A stretch of 64,000 nt of DNA from Turicimonas muris (lineage in GTDB: Bacteria > Pseudomonadota > Gammaproteobacteria > Burkholderiales > Burkholderiaceae_F), in contig NZ_NHMP01000002.1 of the NCBI RefSeq assembly GCF_002221595.1, forward strand, positions 372,001 to 436,000, read 5' to 3'. The position numbers were made by a program, and so were the translations under genes. The first letter of the stretch is position 1; every line of letters starts with the position of its first letter. Shown here piece by piece: positions 17,697-26,988 of this stretch. A model generated the notes under the pieces. That model searched no databases, had not been told where the DNA came from, and saw only the letters and a list, made by a program, of their open reading frames with translations.

Positions 17697-17707
17697 GGAA
17701 GCAGAAG

Positions 17708-18634
17708 ATGGCAGTTTTAATCATAGGTGAACATAATGGGAGCGTATTAAACCCGTCTGCAGCTAATTTAGCAGCAGCCGCTTCTGCGATTTCTTCTGAT
17801 GTAGATGTATTGGTGATGTGCCAGTCCGGTGAAGGGATTGTTTCTGAGGCTGCAAAATTAAGCGGCATTAGAAAAGTACTTCTCGCCGAGGGAGAACAGT
17901 TCAACCATCCTATTGCAGAGAACGTTTCCGCTCAGGTTCTCCAAGTTGCTAAAGATTATTCTCACATTCTTTTTGCGGCTGACTCATTTGGCAAAGCAGC
18001 TTCTCCTAGAGTGGCGGCCAAACTTGATGTTGCTCAGATTTCGGAAATTATTAAAGTTGTATCTGAAGATACTTTCAAGCGTCCGATTTACGCCGGTGCT
18101 GCTATTGCAACAGTAAAAAGCTTAGATCCCGTCAAAGTTTTAACCGTACGTGTTACAGCATTTGATCCGGTTGGCCAAGAAGGCACTGCTTCCATTGAAA
18201 AAATAGAAGCAGTGCTCGGTACTAGTAAAGTAGTTTTCTTGGGCGCGGAAAAAGTTGAAAGCAACAGACCTGAGCTTCAATCTGCCAAGATAGTTATCGC
18301 GGGCGGAAGAGGCCTGGCAAATGAAGCGGAATTCGCTGAAATGGAACAGCTTGCCGATAAGCTAAAAGCTGCAGTTGGAACAACTCGTGCAGTGGTTGAT
18401 GCTGGAATGGCTCCTAACGACTGGCAGATCGGTCAGACAGGTAAGATGATTGCCCCTGACTTATATATTGGCTTAGGCATTTCGGGAGCTATCCAACATA
18501 TCGCCGGTATTAAGGACGCTAAAGTTATCGTTGCGGTGAATAAAGATTCGGAAGCCCCGATTTTCGACGTGGCTGATTACGGATTGGTAGCTGATGCAAT
18601 GGACGTCATCCGTCAGCTGCAAACAAAATTGTAA
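17708..18634 (+). CDS. etfA: Electron transfer flavoprotein, alpha subunit
   Basis: Large ETF subunit carrying the redox-active FAD. The C-terminal FAD domain is complete: KIVIAGGRGLANEAEF, then VVDAGMAPNDWQIGQTGKM, GLGISGAIQHIAGIKDAK and VAVNKDSEAPIFDVADYGL, the standard FAD-binding signature of EtfA. At 308 residues it has the length of the ordinary (non-bifurcating type I) form seen in proteobacteria, though length alone does not exclude bifurcation. It follows etfB closely and ends about 135 nt before rpsP; no strong hairpin terminator is visible between them. Confidence 0.96.
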   Translation: MAVLIIGEHNGSVLNPSAANLAAAASAISSDVDVLVMCQSGEGIVSEAAKLSGIRKVLLAEGEQFNHPIAENVSAQVLQVAKDYSHILFAADSFGKAASPRVAAKLDVAQISEIIKVVSEDTFKRPIYAGAAIATVKSLDPVKVLTVRVTAFDPVGQEGTASIEKIEAVLGTSKVVFLGAEKVESNRPELQSAKIVIAGGRGLANEAEFAEMEQLADKLKAAVGTTRAVVDAGMAPNDWQIGQTGKMIAPDLYIGLGISGAIQHIAGIKDAKVIVAVNKDSEAPIFDVADYGLVADAMDVIRQLQTKL

Positions 18635-18770
18635 TAATCCTTGGGCTTTCTTATTTTAACCGTTTGTTTGATTAGAAAAAATCAGATAAAATCACGGGTT
18701 TTAAAAGGGAAAGCCCCTTAGTTTTAAACGTTTTACACTAAACCTAGTATATTTTTAGAGGTATTTAAAC

Positions 18771-19031
18771 ATGGTCGTTATTCGTCTGGCTCGTGGCGGC
18801 TCCAAGAAGCGCCCCTTCTACAATATCGTCGCGACCGACTCCCGCAATCCACGCGATGGTCGCTTCAATGAACGTATCGGTTTCTACAATCCTGTAGCTT
18901 CCGGTCAGGCAGTTCGTTTGTCTATCAATGAAGCCAACCTCAACAAGTGGATCGCCAACGGCGCCAAAATGAGCGAAACTGTTTCTCGTCTTTACAAAGA
19001 ATTCAAGAAAACAGCTGCTCCTGCCGCTTAA
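18771..19031 (+). CDS. rpsP: 30S ribosomal protein S16
   Basis: Small ribosomal subunit protein of 86 residues that helps assemble the 5' domain of 16S rRNA. It starts [20 protein letters not shown], the universal S16 opening, followed by [11 protein letters not shown]. It is the first gene of the conserved rpsP-rimM-trmD-rplS operon; the AGAGG before the ATG is a good ribosome binding site. Codon use shifts to C-ending codons (cgc, ctc, aac), as expected for a highly expressed gene. Confidence 0.98.
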   Translation: MVVIRLARGGSKKRPFYNIVATDSRNPRDGRFNERIGFYNPVASGQAVRLSINEANLNKWIANGAKMSETVSRLYKEFKKTAAPAA

Positions 19032-19056
19032 TTGAGACTTTAAGACTTATTAAGTC

Positions 19057-19581
19057 GTGGAAGACACAAAGAATTCCGCTGCTGAGCCTATAGCGCTCGG
19101 TGCTTTATGTGGTGCGTACGGCTTGAGAGGTTGGGTGAGAGTCCTTCCTTTCCAAGACGGTGATGCGTTGCTGGATTCTAAAAATTGGTTTCATTTAACC
19201 CTCGGCGGCGAGCCTCAGCCCATGGCGATGGAAAGTGCCAAGTTTCATGGGAAGGGAATTGTCGCTAAGCTAAAAGGAATCGATACTCCGGAAGCGGCAG
19301 CTGCCCTAAAAGGTGCTGTTGGTCTTCTGAGAGAGGATTTCCCAGATTTGGGAGAGAATGAGGTTTACTGGGTCGATATCATCGGCGCTAAGGTAGTGAA
19401 TACTAAAGGCGAAGAAATCGGCACAGTTAGATCTATTACCGACAACGGTGCTCATGATGTTTTGGAAGTTAACGGCGTCAAAGGAAAAATGATTTTGATT
19501 CCGCTGGTTCCGGAGTATGTTGAGCTCGTTGATATGGAAAAGAAAGAAGTTACGGTTGACTGGTCTCTTGATTGGGATTAA
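19057..19581 (+). CDS. rimM: Ribosome maturation factor RimM
   Basis: A 174-residue 16S rRNA-processing factor that binds S19 and helps mature the 30S head. Motifs are LGALCGAYGLRGWVRVLPF in the N-terminal RimM domain and VYWVDIIGAKVVNTKGEEIG plus ILIPLVPEYVE in the C-terminal PRC-barrel domain. The start codon is GTG at 19057, 25 nt after rpsP. It belongs to the rpsP-trmD operon. Confidence 0.95.
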   Translation: MEDTKNSAAEPIALGALCGAYGLRGWVRVLPFQDGDALLDSKNWFHLTLGGEPQPMAMESAKFHGKGIVAKLKGIDTPEAAAALKGAVGLLREDFPDLGENEVYWVDIIGAKVVNTKGEEIGTVRSITDNGAHDVLEVNGVKGKMILIPLVPEYVELVDMEKKEVTVDWSLDWD

Positions 19582-19590
19582 TTAATTTTT

Positions 19591-20328
19591 ATGAGAGTTG
19601 ACGCAGTCACACTTTTTGAGCCGATGTTCTCGGCTATTACTGAGAACGGAATTACATCCAGGGCTCTCAAAAACGGGCTTTGGTCTCTGAAGTGCTGGTC
19701 TCCTCGCGATTTTGTTCATGATGCGCATCGAACGGTTGATGACAGACCGTTTGGCGGCGGTCCAGGAATGATTATGAAGGCTGAGCCTCTGGCTTTGGCA
19801 GTCGAAGCAGTCCGTGCCGACGGCAATCATGGAAAAGTGATTTCTTTTTCTCCAACCGGAAAAAAACTGGATGACGATGATGTCAAGGCTTTCGCAGAAA
19901 GCAGCCAACCTTTGGTTTTTGTCTGCGGAAGATATGAAGGGATCGACCAAAGATTTTTAGATTCTTTTGTTGATGAAACTTATAGCATCGGAGACTATGT
20001 TTTATCCGGCGGTGAGTTGCCAGCGATGGTTATGCTTGATGCGATTGTCAGGAGACTTCCGGGAGCAATTAAAGATTTATCAGCTTCAGACGAATCGTTT
20101 TCTACCGGATTGTTGGATGCTCCTCACTACACTCGACCAGAGGTCTGGAGAGGTAAGGAGATTCCGGATGTTCTTATCTCGGGACACCATAAGAACATTT
20201 ATGCCTGGACAAGACAGCAAGCGTTACAAATAACCGCCACAACACGTCCTGAAATGATTAAAATAGCGCGTTCTAAAAAGCTGCTGTCCAAATCGGATGA
20301 AAAGTTTTTGGAACAATTTTTTATATAG
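19591..20328 (+). CDS. trmD: tRNA (guanine-N1-)-methyltransferase
   Basis: Methylates G37 next to the anticodon of tRNAs for Pro, Leu and Arg, preventing +1 frameshifts. The 245-residue protein has the SPOUT knot: VFVCGRYEGIDQRFLD, YSIGDYVLSGGELPAMVMLD and LLDAPHYTRPEVWRG, all diagnostic. It starts 9 nt after rimM. The operon position confirms the assignment. Confidence 0.97.
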   Translation: MRVDAVTLFEPMFSAITENGITSRALKNGLWSLKCWSPRDFVHDAHRTVDDRPFGGGPGMIMKAEPLALAVEAVRADGNHGKVISFSPTGKKLDDDDVKAFAESSQPLVFVCGRYEGIDQRFLDSFVDETYSIGDYVLSGGELPAMVMLDAIVRRLPGAIKDLSASDESFSTGLLDAPHYTRPEVWRGKEIPDVLISGHHKNIYAWTRQQALQITATTRPEMIKIARSKKLLSKSDEKFLEQFFI

Positions 20329-20413
20329 TCAGTTAGTTGCTGACGATTAAAACCCATCCTCTCTGCAGGCAAAGATGAAAAGAACTGCATGAAGATGGTC
20401 ATTGGAGATATTC

Positions 20414-20782
20414 ATGAATATTATTGAACAACTTGAAAAGGAAGAGATTGCCCGTCTTTCTGAAGGCAAGACTTATCCTCGCATTAACCCAGGCGACACA
20501 GTAGTTGTCAGCGTTAACGTTGTTGAAGGTAACCGTAAACGTGTACAGGCTTTCGAAGGCGTAGTTATCGCTATTCGTAACCGCGGTTTGAACAGTGCTT
20601 TTACTGTTCGTAAGATTTCCAGCGGCGAAGGTGTAGAACGTACATTCCAGCTTTATTCTCCGATCATTGCCGGTATCGAAGTTAAGCGTCATGGCGCTGT
20701 CCGCCGTGCCAAACTTTACTACTTGCGCAACTTGTCCGGTAAAGCAGCAAGAATTAAAGAAAAATTGGTTCGCAAGGCCTAA
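20414..20782 (+). CDS. rplS: 50S ribosomal protein L19
   Basis: Large-subunit protein at the 30S-50S interface, 122 residues. [15 protein letters not shown] opens the protein, and [33 protein letters not shown] and [20 protein letters not shown] are standard. The start at 20414 is chosen because GGAG stands 7 nt before it and the family begins here; the TTG four codons upstream is less likely. It closes the operon and two hairpins follow. Confidence 0.97.
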   Translation: MNIIEQLEKEEIARLSEGKTYPRINPGDTVVVSVNVVEGNRKRVQAFEGVVIAIRNRGLNSAFTVRKISSGEGVERTFQLYSPIIAGIEVKRHGAVRRAKLYYLRNLSGKAARIKEKLVRKA

Positions 20783-20817
20783 TTTTCGAAAAATTAAAAC
20801 TAAAGCTTTCCGCGAAG

Positions 20818-20843
20818 CCGCAGACGTCGAAATCTGCGGTTTT
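20818..20843 (+). terminator. Terminator of the rpsP-rplS operon
   Basis: CCGCAGA/TCTGCGG, 7-bp stem with an 8-nt loop and TTTT, 35 nt past the rplS stop. Confidence 0.8.
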
Positions 20844-20869
20844 GCCTTTATTGAAGATAAAAAAACTGA

Positions 20870-20911
20870 ACTCCTGCTCCTAGATTACAAAACAAGAGGA
20901 GCAGGAGTTTT
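20870..20911. terminator. Second, stronger hairpin, bidirectional
   Basis: A 12-bp perfect stem ACTCCTGCTCCT / AGGAGCAGGAGT with TTTT on the plus side and a T-run on the minus side. It lies between rplS and the decayed transposase and can stop transcription from both. Confidence 0.75.
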
Positions 20912-20983
20912 GCCTTCCAGCTCTTCTAGCAGTTCCCTATATCGTTTCGGTCATTCTTGCCAATACCGACGCTTTTTTCCCTT

Positions 20984-22475
20984 CTACATCGTGGCGGAAA
21001 GTTCATCGATAATCCTAGACATATCCCACGGATTTTTCTTAGCTTGTTCTAACCGCCTTTGAAGAATCAGGCTTAGATAGGTGGGGAATACCCGGCCGTC
21101 TAAAGAAGTTTCTTGGCTTCTCATTTTTCTGCCTCCGCATTTATCTTTGTAATTGTTGAAGGCCTTTTCAACAACATCCTTCTGTTTGTAAATATGTAAT
21201 GCTTGCGGCGAAAAGCTTATTTCATCGAAACCGAGCACAAAGAATCTGAAGGATTTTGTGAATTTATCCCAAGAGTTAACGTCGAACTGATATTTTTCAA
21301 CTGCCGCGTCTTGTTTTTTGCGGAAGGTTTAAGTTTAAAGAACTCTTTAAAAACAGGAGAGTTAGGAACGTTCCCCTTTTTTAGTCGCGAGTGAAAGCTT
21401 TCCACTAGAGATGTCATATGAATTTTTTCGCTGATTTCTCTTTGCAGGTCGTAGCAGACGTGTATGTAGAAGGGCGAATATTCTTTGCCAAATGCGCGGC
21501 TCGAACTGTACCACTCTATTTTCTTGGTTGCGCAATAGCAGTCAATTTCAGGCGAGTGTTGTTGAGAAAGTGCCAGCATTAGCTGAGGGACGAATTCCTG
21601 CAGGGCTTGCTGAGCAAATTTTAAATTTGACTTCAGACCAGCTACAAAGCCAATGTTGTCGCGAAACATCATTTGAAAGTTATTTTCCGAGCAAAAGCCT
21701 CTATCCAAAACCAAGTAGATCTGTTCAGCATCAAACTTGGAGAGCTCTGCAAACAAGTTCTGTAATAAGGTGACGTCAGCAATGGAGCCGTCTAACACCT
21801 TGTAGTACAAGGGCTCTCCCGTAATTTCATCAATAAGCAGTGCTATCTTGAGCATTGTCATCTCAGGATCCTCTTTGTTATGACCGAAAGCAACTTTATT
21901 AAGCGTTTGTGAAAATAAAGAAATGGAAGTGCCAGTAATTAGAACTGTTTTCCTTTGTGCAGCAGGCCAGCCCTATGCTCAGGCTGCTCAAAAGTGATTG
22001 AGACGAGCAGTTCAAAAAAGTGGAGGAGAGTGGAAAATCGCAATGGGCGGCCGTTACGTCGTAATTGGCTAAATTCTGTTCAGGGTAGATAACAAAAAAC
22101 ATTGTCGAAGACAAAATTTTCGACTAATTGTGAGGGAAGTTTGCCTTTAAATCCTCCATTACCCCACTTTGAATTGCTAGTTTCTTAAGCACATAAGCGC
22201 TTCTGGCATTTAACGGATATGTTTTTGTAAGGACAACGAGGACTTCCTGGTTCGAAAGATTTTGCAAAGAACTGGCTGGGTCTTCGAATTTGATTTCAAT
22301 CCGTTTGCACTCGTAATGTTCTGATAAAAACTTTCTTCCTAATTCAACTTTCCCGTCCCTATGACGGCCAATTGAGTATCTGTGATTGCAATAAGAACGT
22401 TTTTATCCTTGTCCCAGGCGTTTTTATATCTGTAGAGATAGTCGATTGAGCGTAACTTTTAAGACGTTACGTATC
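20984..22475 (-). pseudogene. Decayed IS1634-type transposase, several frameshifts and stops
   Basis: Pieces of one transposase can be read on the minus strand in different frames, in the right order. They are YRYKNAWDKDKN (about 22420-22450); a piece with IGRHRDGKVELGRKFLSEHY ending FPHN-stop (22122-22380); ITGTSISLFSQTLNKVAFGH joined to IALLIDEITGEPLYYKVLDG and VLDRGFCSENN (down to 21217); and, after another shift, FDEISFSPQALHIYKQKDVV to the end at 20984. The arrangement matches the intact transposase at 499-2316 (YTYKNKWN, EGRIRWDEKFLEERPE, LALDSTSIS, LVSDKGYSS). The first catalytic Asp is now Gly (ITGTSIS). It cannot make an active protein. It belongs to a different subtype from the intact copy, so it was a separate insertion. 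Confidence 0.82.
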
Positions 22476-22630
22476 GACTCCAGAGCAATTTATCCCTCGA
22501 TTACACAGATACTAAAATTCTAATCTATGAAATTAGGGGTGAAACTATTCAAAAGCCCGTAATAGCAAACAGTTAATTTTAAGTTTGTGTGCATTTATAA
22601 AGAAACTAATATTCTTTTCGAGAATTCAGG

Positions 22631-22656
22631 AAAAAAATGCCGCTGTTGCCAGCGGC
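22631..22656 (-). terminator. Terminator of the HTH regulator gene
   Basis: GCCGCTG/CAGCGGC with a GCAA tetraloop, followed on the minus strand by ATTTTTTT, 47 nt past the stop codon. Confidence 0.88.
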
Positions 22657-22703
22657 GGATTTCATCACTTATCTATAGTTCTTACCAGAGAAATGCTATT
22701 TGT

Positions 22704-23219
22704 TTAACCACGCAATACAGCTCCGATTAAATCAGCAGTGTGCATCAGATCATAGGTTTGAGAGTCATCAAAAGCAGCAAAAACTTCACCAATTTTATCC
22801 GTAATGACGTACATATCTTCCGGAGTTTTTTCAATCCAGCCTAAGGCTAAAAGTTTTGCGAGTTTGCGTCGTACCGTTTCACGAGGAATGCCGGTTACAT
22901 CAGAGATGGATAGTGCATTGCACGGAAGCAAAGGTTTTGGCTGATGTTCGTACTGCGGCTGATATCCCCTTCTTTCATCAAAGTGACGTTCGGTGTTTCT
23001 GGAAGCGATTTCACCAAGCACTAAGCAGAGAGTTAAGTCGCCGTCATAAGCTTGATACATAGCTCTAAGTCTGCTGGTCATAAACCTAAGCATGAGAACT
23101 GACAACAAGTCACGGTGCTGAGCGTAAACGGTAGGAGATACGCCGGCAGGAATATGCATTTGCGGGAGTTCGGTTGGAAAAGCTGCTCTGTCCCTAGGCG
23201 TGCGATGAGTTCTTAACAT
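22704..23219 (-). CDS. Winged-helix transcriptional regulator, family unclear
   Basis: A 171-residue protein. Its C-terminal half contains a helix-turn-helix: LSISDVTGIPRETVRRKL followed by LLALGWIEKTP and a strand pair (MYVITDKIG), i.e. a MarR/Crp-like winged helix with a recognition helix PRETVRRKL. The N-terminal half is helical with an Arg-rich stretch (MLRFMTSRLRAMYQAYDGD) and could dimerise; a middle loop is rich in His, Tyr, Pro and Gln. No cNMP-binding barrel is visible. It has its own terminator and a long AT-rich upstream region, so it is a single gene; targets are unknown. GAAGGAG precedes the ATG. Confidence 0.7.
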   Translation of the reverse strand: MLRTHRTPRDRAAFPTELPQMHIPAGVSPTVYAQHRDLLSVLMLRFMTSRLRAMYQAYDGDLTLCLVLGEIASRNTERHFDERRGYQPQYEHQPKPLLPCNALSISDVTGIPRETVRRKLAKLLALGWIEKTPEDMYVITDKIGEVFAAFDDSQTYDLMHTADLIGAVLRG

Positions 23220-23777
23220 TTGAGACTCCTTCTTATAGATTAGGTGTTTTCACTACGTTGAATTCATCATAAAGGGAAATCCCGAATTAAGCAAGACTTA
23301 AAAATTTCATTAAATGCCATAAATAAGTTATATAAGTAGGTAAAGCTCTAATAATTAACATAAAAACAATTAGTTACGCACGCTAATGTTTTTTCGATAA
23401 TTCCATAATGTGGGAAATTTAAGCTCAAAATGAGCTAATTACCTTTACATAAAGGAATGCTATTACCTCCTTTCCATAGAGAAATACTCAACAAAACAAT
23501 AAGTTAAGTAAGTCAATAATGAATATACCTAGTTATTGTTATATTTATAAGAAAAAATAAAACAAATTTAATTATTTAGTAAACGAATTGTCAATTAGGG
23601 AGAGAATTTTTCAGATGATTAAAGGAATTTTTACCCTCTTTTCTACCAATTTAGGAAATGATCCTCTTGATTATCAATCTTTATTTTGATTTGAAATTTC
23701 TAGATTGATTTGTACGAAATTCATAATATGATTCATGATGAATAAAAAAACAGAGAAGCAACTTCGGTCTTAAATTC
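23220..23777. other. Long AT-rich intergenic region upstream of the HTH regulator
   Basis: No convincing gene. It contains a perfect inverted repeat AGCTCA-AAA-TGAGCT (23422-23436), a possible operator or hairpin. It also holds a very short plus-strand frame (23615-23689, 24 codons) with GGGAGAG before its ATG that could be a leader peptide, but nothing supports its expression. Confidence 0.4.
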
Positions 23778-24683
23778 CTAATAATTCTTTGGTTTTAGCG
23801 TTTCTTCTGCCAGTTCTTTATATAAGGCATAGCGTTCCGGATCGATATCATGATTTTCTACGGCTGCTTTAACAGCACATTGGGGTTCTTCGAGGTGCCT
23901 GCAATTTGTAAATCTACAGTACTCAACTCTCTCTTTAATTTCCGGGAATCCTCTCATGATGTCATTCAATGTCAAATGAGCTAATCCAAATTCTTGGAAT
24001 CCCGGAGAGTCGACGATGGCTCCGTCATTTCCAAATTGGAACCATCTGGTTGAGGTAGTCGTTTGCTTCCCTAGGTTTAATGCTTTGGAATATTCTTGAG
24101 TCTTTTGTTCTGCATCCTTTACCAATAAATTCAGAATTGTGGATTTTCCCATACCTGATTGGCCGATGAGAAGAGTGATACGATGCTCGAACAACGGAAA
24201 GAGCTTTTCTTCCGTCTCTTTTGGATAAGCAGTAGCAGAGACTTCAATAATTGAGCATCCCAATTCTTTCAGTTGGTCAATAAACGGGCGAACTTGGTTA
24301 TCGTCCTCGGTGATATCGCTTTTATTACGAATAATCAGCATGGGAATATTTGCCGTTTCTGCCGCCAGAATAGCCTTCCAAATAAATCTAGGGTTATAGG
24401 TCGGCCTAGTGGCAAAAACCAACGCTACCTGGTCTATGTTGGCGGCTAAAGGCTTTGTTCTGAATTCATCGCTTCGATACAAAAGAGACTTTCGTTCTTC
24501 CACTGATTCAATAGCAACTTGCTCGTCTGAAGATTGTTTGCATTTAACCAAGTCTCCAACTACTACATCTTTCTTTTTACCGCGTCTGATAGCTTCAAAG
24601 ATTTTTCCCGTTTTATCTTCAACGAAGCTATGTTTGCCGTGAGTGGCGATGACTCTAGCTACAAAATCTTTATTGTTGCTCAT
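23778..24683 (-). CDS. rsgA: Ribosome small-subunit-dependent GTPase A
   Basis: Circularly permuted GTPase that checks 30S maturation, 301 residues. An N-terminal OB-fold is followed by the permuted G motifs: NKSD (G4) first, then GQSGMGKSTILNLL (G1) and DSPGFQEFGL (G3). The C-terminal zinc finger is VEYCRFTNCRHLEEPQC (Cys, Cys, His, Cys). All key residues are present. Its start overlaps the end of the M48 protease gene by 14 nt, so the two are translationally linked. Confidence 0.96.
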   Translation of the reverse strand: MSNNKDFVARVIATHGKHSFVEDKTGKIFEAIRRGKKKDVVVGDLVKCKQSSDEQVAIESVEERKSLLYRSDEFRTKPLAANIDQVALVFATRPTYNPRFIWKAILAAETANIPMLIIRNKSDITEDDNQVRPFIDQLKELGCSIIEVSATAYPKETEEKLFPLFEHRITLLIGQSGMGKSTILNLLVKDAEQKTQEYSKALNLGKQTTTSTRWFQFGNDGAIVDSPGFQEFGLAHLTLNDIMRGFPEIKERVEYCRFTNCRHLEEPQCAVKAAVENHDIDPERYALYKELAEETLKPKNY

Positions 24684-25938
24684 TTCTAAGTATCTTCTCT
24701 ATAGCGTTAATTCTGGTTGATGCGTCCGGATGAGAACTATAAAAAGCAGAATACACGGGATCGGGCGTTAAAGTTGATGCATTGTCGCTAAATAGCTTAA
24801 CTAGGGCAGTAATCAAGCTTCTGCCGTTGGCATTCTCAACCGCAAATTTGTCGGCTTCAAACTCATGCTTTCTTGAGGACAAACTAGCAAGAGGAGTGAA
24901 GGGGAAAGTGAAAACGGGTAAAACTAAAGAGAAAAGAATAAGGGCGACCCCGTGGCTCGTTCCGTCATTCAATACCACGCCAAGTCCTTTATAAAACCAA
25001 TCAGCTTCCGAAGCAAAATCAAGCAAAGCAAAAACAACAAAAGCGAAAACAAAAGATACTGCCATCATTTTGTAGATGTGCTTTAGCTTGTAATGTCCTA
25101 ATTCATGAGCAAGTACCGCCTCAATCTCATCGGGCGTAAGTTTTTTGATTAATGTGTCAAAAAAAACGATACGTTTATTCTTGCCGAATCCTGTCATATA
25201 GGCATTTCCTTTAGCATTTCTCTTTGATGCATCCATTACATAAAGCCCGTTAGATTCGAAATCAACTTTCTGAAGAAGAAAGTTGATCTTGTTATAGAGA
25301 TCACCTTCCGGAAGGTTCTCAAACTTATTGAATAAAGGCGCGATGAAATTTGGATAAATCCAAAGAACGGCAAAATTGAATGCAACATAAAAAGTCCAGG
25401 CCCATAACCACCACAAACTTCCTGCCACTTGCCAGAGCCAGAAGATTACGGCTAAAAGAGGCAATCCAAGAGCTATGCTGAGGAGGGTTGAAATACCTAA
25501 ATCTTTAAAGAACTGAGATTTTTTCATGGTATTAAAGCCGTATTTTTCTTCAATCTTGAATTGGCTAATCCACGAGAAAGGGAGATCCACTAAAGAAGAA
25601 ATCAAAGCAAAAACGCCGACGATTGAAATTTGAGTCCAAATTCCGTTTCCTAACCATGCTGTAAAAAAGTCATAAATCTGTTGTATGAGACCGCCGAAAG
25701 TAGCAATGAGTAGAAAGAGTAAGGAAACCCATCTTTCTTTTTGAGAAAATCGAATGGTTTCAATTGAGTAATCGGCTGCTTTTTGATGTGCCTGGAGAGT
25801 TATTTTTTGTGCAAAAGCTTCAGGGACGGCTGATCGGTGTCTAAGAATGCTGGCTATTTCTCTCTTATCCAGCCATAATTTCAAGCAAGTGTTGATCACT
25901 AGAAAAACAATAAAAATAATAGAAAAATCAATTGCCAC
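24670..25938 (-). CDS. M48-family membrane zinc metalloprotease (Ste24/CAAX protease type)
   Basis: A 422-residue membrane protease. The zinc site is VLAHELGHYKLKH (HExxH) with the third ligand in RKHEFEADKFA. An N-terminal M48_N domain with about five membrane helices (RFSQKERWVSLLFLLIATFG, FSWISQFKIEEKYGFNTM) precedes it, and YVMDASKRNAKGNAYMTGF is the family's substrate-groove strand. This is the Ste24-like architecture, longer than HtpX, and is usually tied to membrane protein quality control in bacteria, since CAAX prenylation is absent. It is the first gene of the pair with rsgA. Confidence 0.92.
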   Translation of the reverse strand: MAIDFSIIFIVFLVINTCLKLWLDKREIASILRHRSAVPEAFAQKITLQAHQKAADYSIETIRFSQKERWVSLLFLLIATFGGLIQQIYDFFTAWLGNGIWTQISIVGVFALISSLVDLPFSWISQFKIEEKYGFNTMKKSQFFKDLGISTLLSIALGLPLLAVIFWLWQVAGSLWWLWAWTFYVAFNFAVLWIYPNFIAPLFNKFENLPEGDLYNKINFLLQKVDFESNGLYVMDASKRNAKGNAYMTGFGKNKRIVFFDTLIKKLTPDEIEAVLAHELGHYKLKHIYKMMAVSFVFAFVVFALLDFASEADWFYKGLGVVLNDGTSHGVALILFSLVLPVFTFPFTPLASLSSRKHEFEADKFAVENANGRSLITALVKLFSDNASTLTPDPVYSAFYSSHPDASTRINAIEKILRNEQQ

Positions 25939-26120
25939 TGGAGTCTCTCTGGTAAATAAGGTCAGACAGAATAATACTTCATCACATTCTTCATGACGAC
26001 GCTTCCAATTTGATTTGAGTAAAGAATTCCACGGCTTAAGTTAGTACCGGGACAACGTAGTCTTTCTCAAGAACGATTAGAATGTTTTCAAATTTGAAAA
26101 CAAAGAATAGGACTTTAAAA

Positions 26121-26699
26121 ATGTCAGGATTTATGCCCGAGATTCCGCGCTCAGCACTCTTTAATGAAGATAATCTCATTTGGATGGATTTGGAAATGAC
26201 TGGGTTGGAACCGCAAGTCAACCGTATTTTAGAAATGGCAGCAGTTATTACGGATCCTCAATTGAATGTGATTGCAGAGGGGCCGGTTGTTGTAATTCAT
26301 CAAACTCCCCAAGTGCTGAATGCAATGGACTCTTGGAATACAAGTCATCATACGAAATCAGGTTTAGTCCGGAAATCTCTCGAAAGCGAAATTGATGAGG
26401 CACAGGCGGCAGACATTTACTATCGCTTTTTCTCTCAGTATGTTTCTCCAAGGAAGAGCCCTCTGTGCGGCAATTCCATCGGGCAAGACAGAAGATTCAT
26501 GGCTCGTTGGATGCCGAATCTTGAGCAGTTTTTCCATTATCGAAATATTGACGTTTCTTCAATTAAGGAGTGCGTTAGAAGGTGGGCTCCTGAAGTCATG
26601 AGGAAGTATGTAAAGACCTCAAAACACGAGGCCCTTTCAGATATCTATGATTCAATTGAGGAGATGAAGTTCTACAGAAAAGAGATTATGAAAATCTGA
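26121..26699 (+). CDS. orn: Oligoribonuclease
   Basis: 3'-5' exonuclease that finishes RNA decay by degrading dinucleotides, including pGpG from c-di-GMP turnover. The DEDDh residues are visible: LIWMDLEMTGL (Asp, Glu), GNSIGQDRRF (Asp) and SKHEALSDIYDSI (His, Asp). The start MSGFMPEIPRS at 26121 is preferred, with AGGAC before it; the upstream 13 codons are not family-like. At 192 residues it is slightly longer than usual (about 180). It is divergent from the M48/rsgA pair and transcribed alone. Confidence 0.95.
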   Translation: MSGFMPEIPRSALFNEDNLIWMDLEMTGLEPQVNRILEMAAVITDPQLNVIAEGPVVVIHQTPQVLNAMDSWNTSHHTKSGLVRKSLESEIDEAQAADIYYRFFSQYVSPRKSPLCGNSIGQDRRFMARWMPNLEQFFHYRNIDVSSIKECVRRWAPEVMRKYVKTSKHEALSDIYDSIEEMKFYRKEIMKI

Positions 26700-26932
26700 T
26701 TGTTGTTTCTTCCTTCTTCTCATTGACAATAATTTTAGAGTTCTTTCCACTTGAAGTTTTCCTACATTGAATTGTTGAGTGGACGTTATTACATTGTAAT
26801 GAAGTTGTATCTATGAGTATTTTGAAAGAATCTCTAATTCTGTCAAAGGTATATTGCGCCCTATTTATCTCGGGAAAAAGTTAGCTGACTAGAAAATTGA
26901 GAAAGAACGAGAGGGCCAGTATTGAGTCGCGG

Positions 26933-26974
26933 AAAAAGGCACTTCTACAAATTGAATCCTCGTAGAAGCGCCTT
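26933..26974 (-). terminator. Terminator of the racemase/dehydrogenase operon
   Basis: A 13-bp stem (AAGGCGCTTCTAC / GTAGAAGTGCCTT on the minus strand, one G-T pair) with a 13-nt loop and a short T-run. Confidence 0.85.
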
Positions 26975-26988
26975 GATAAATAGCAGAA

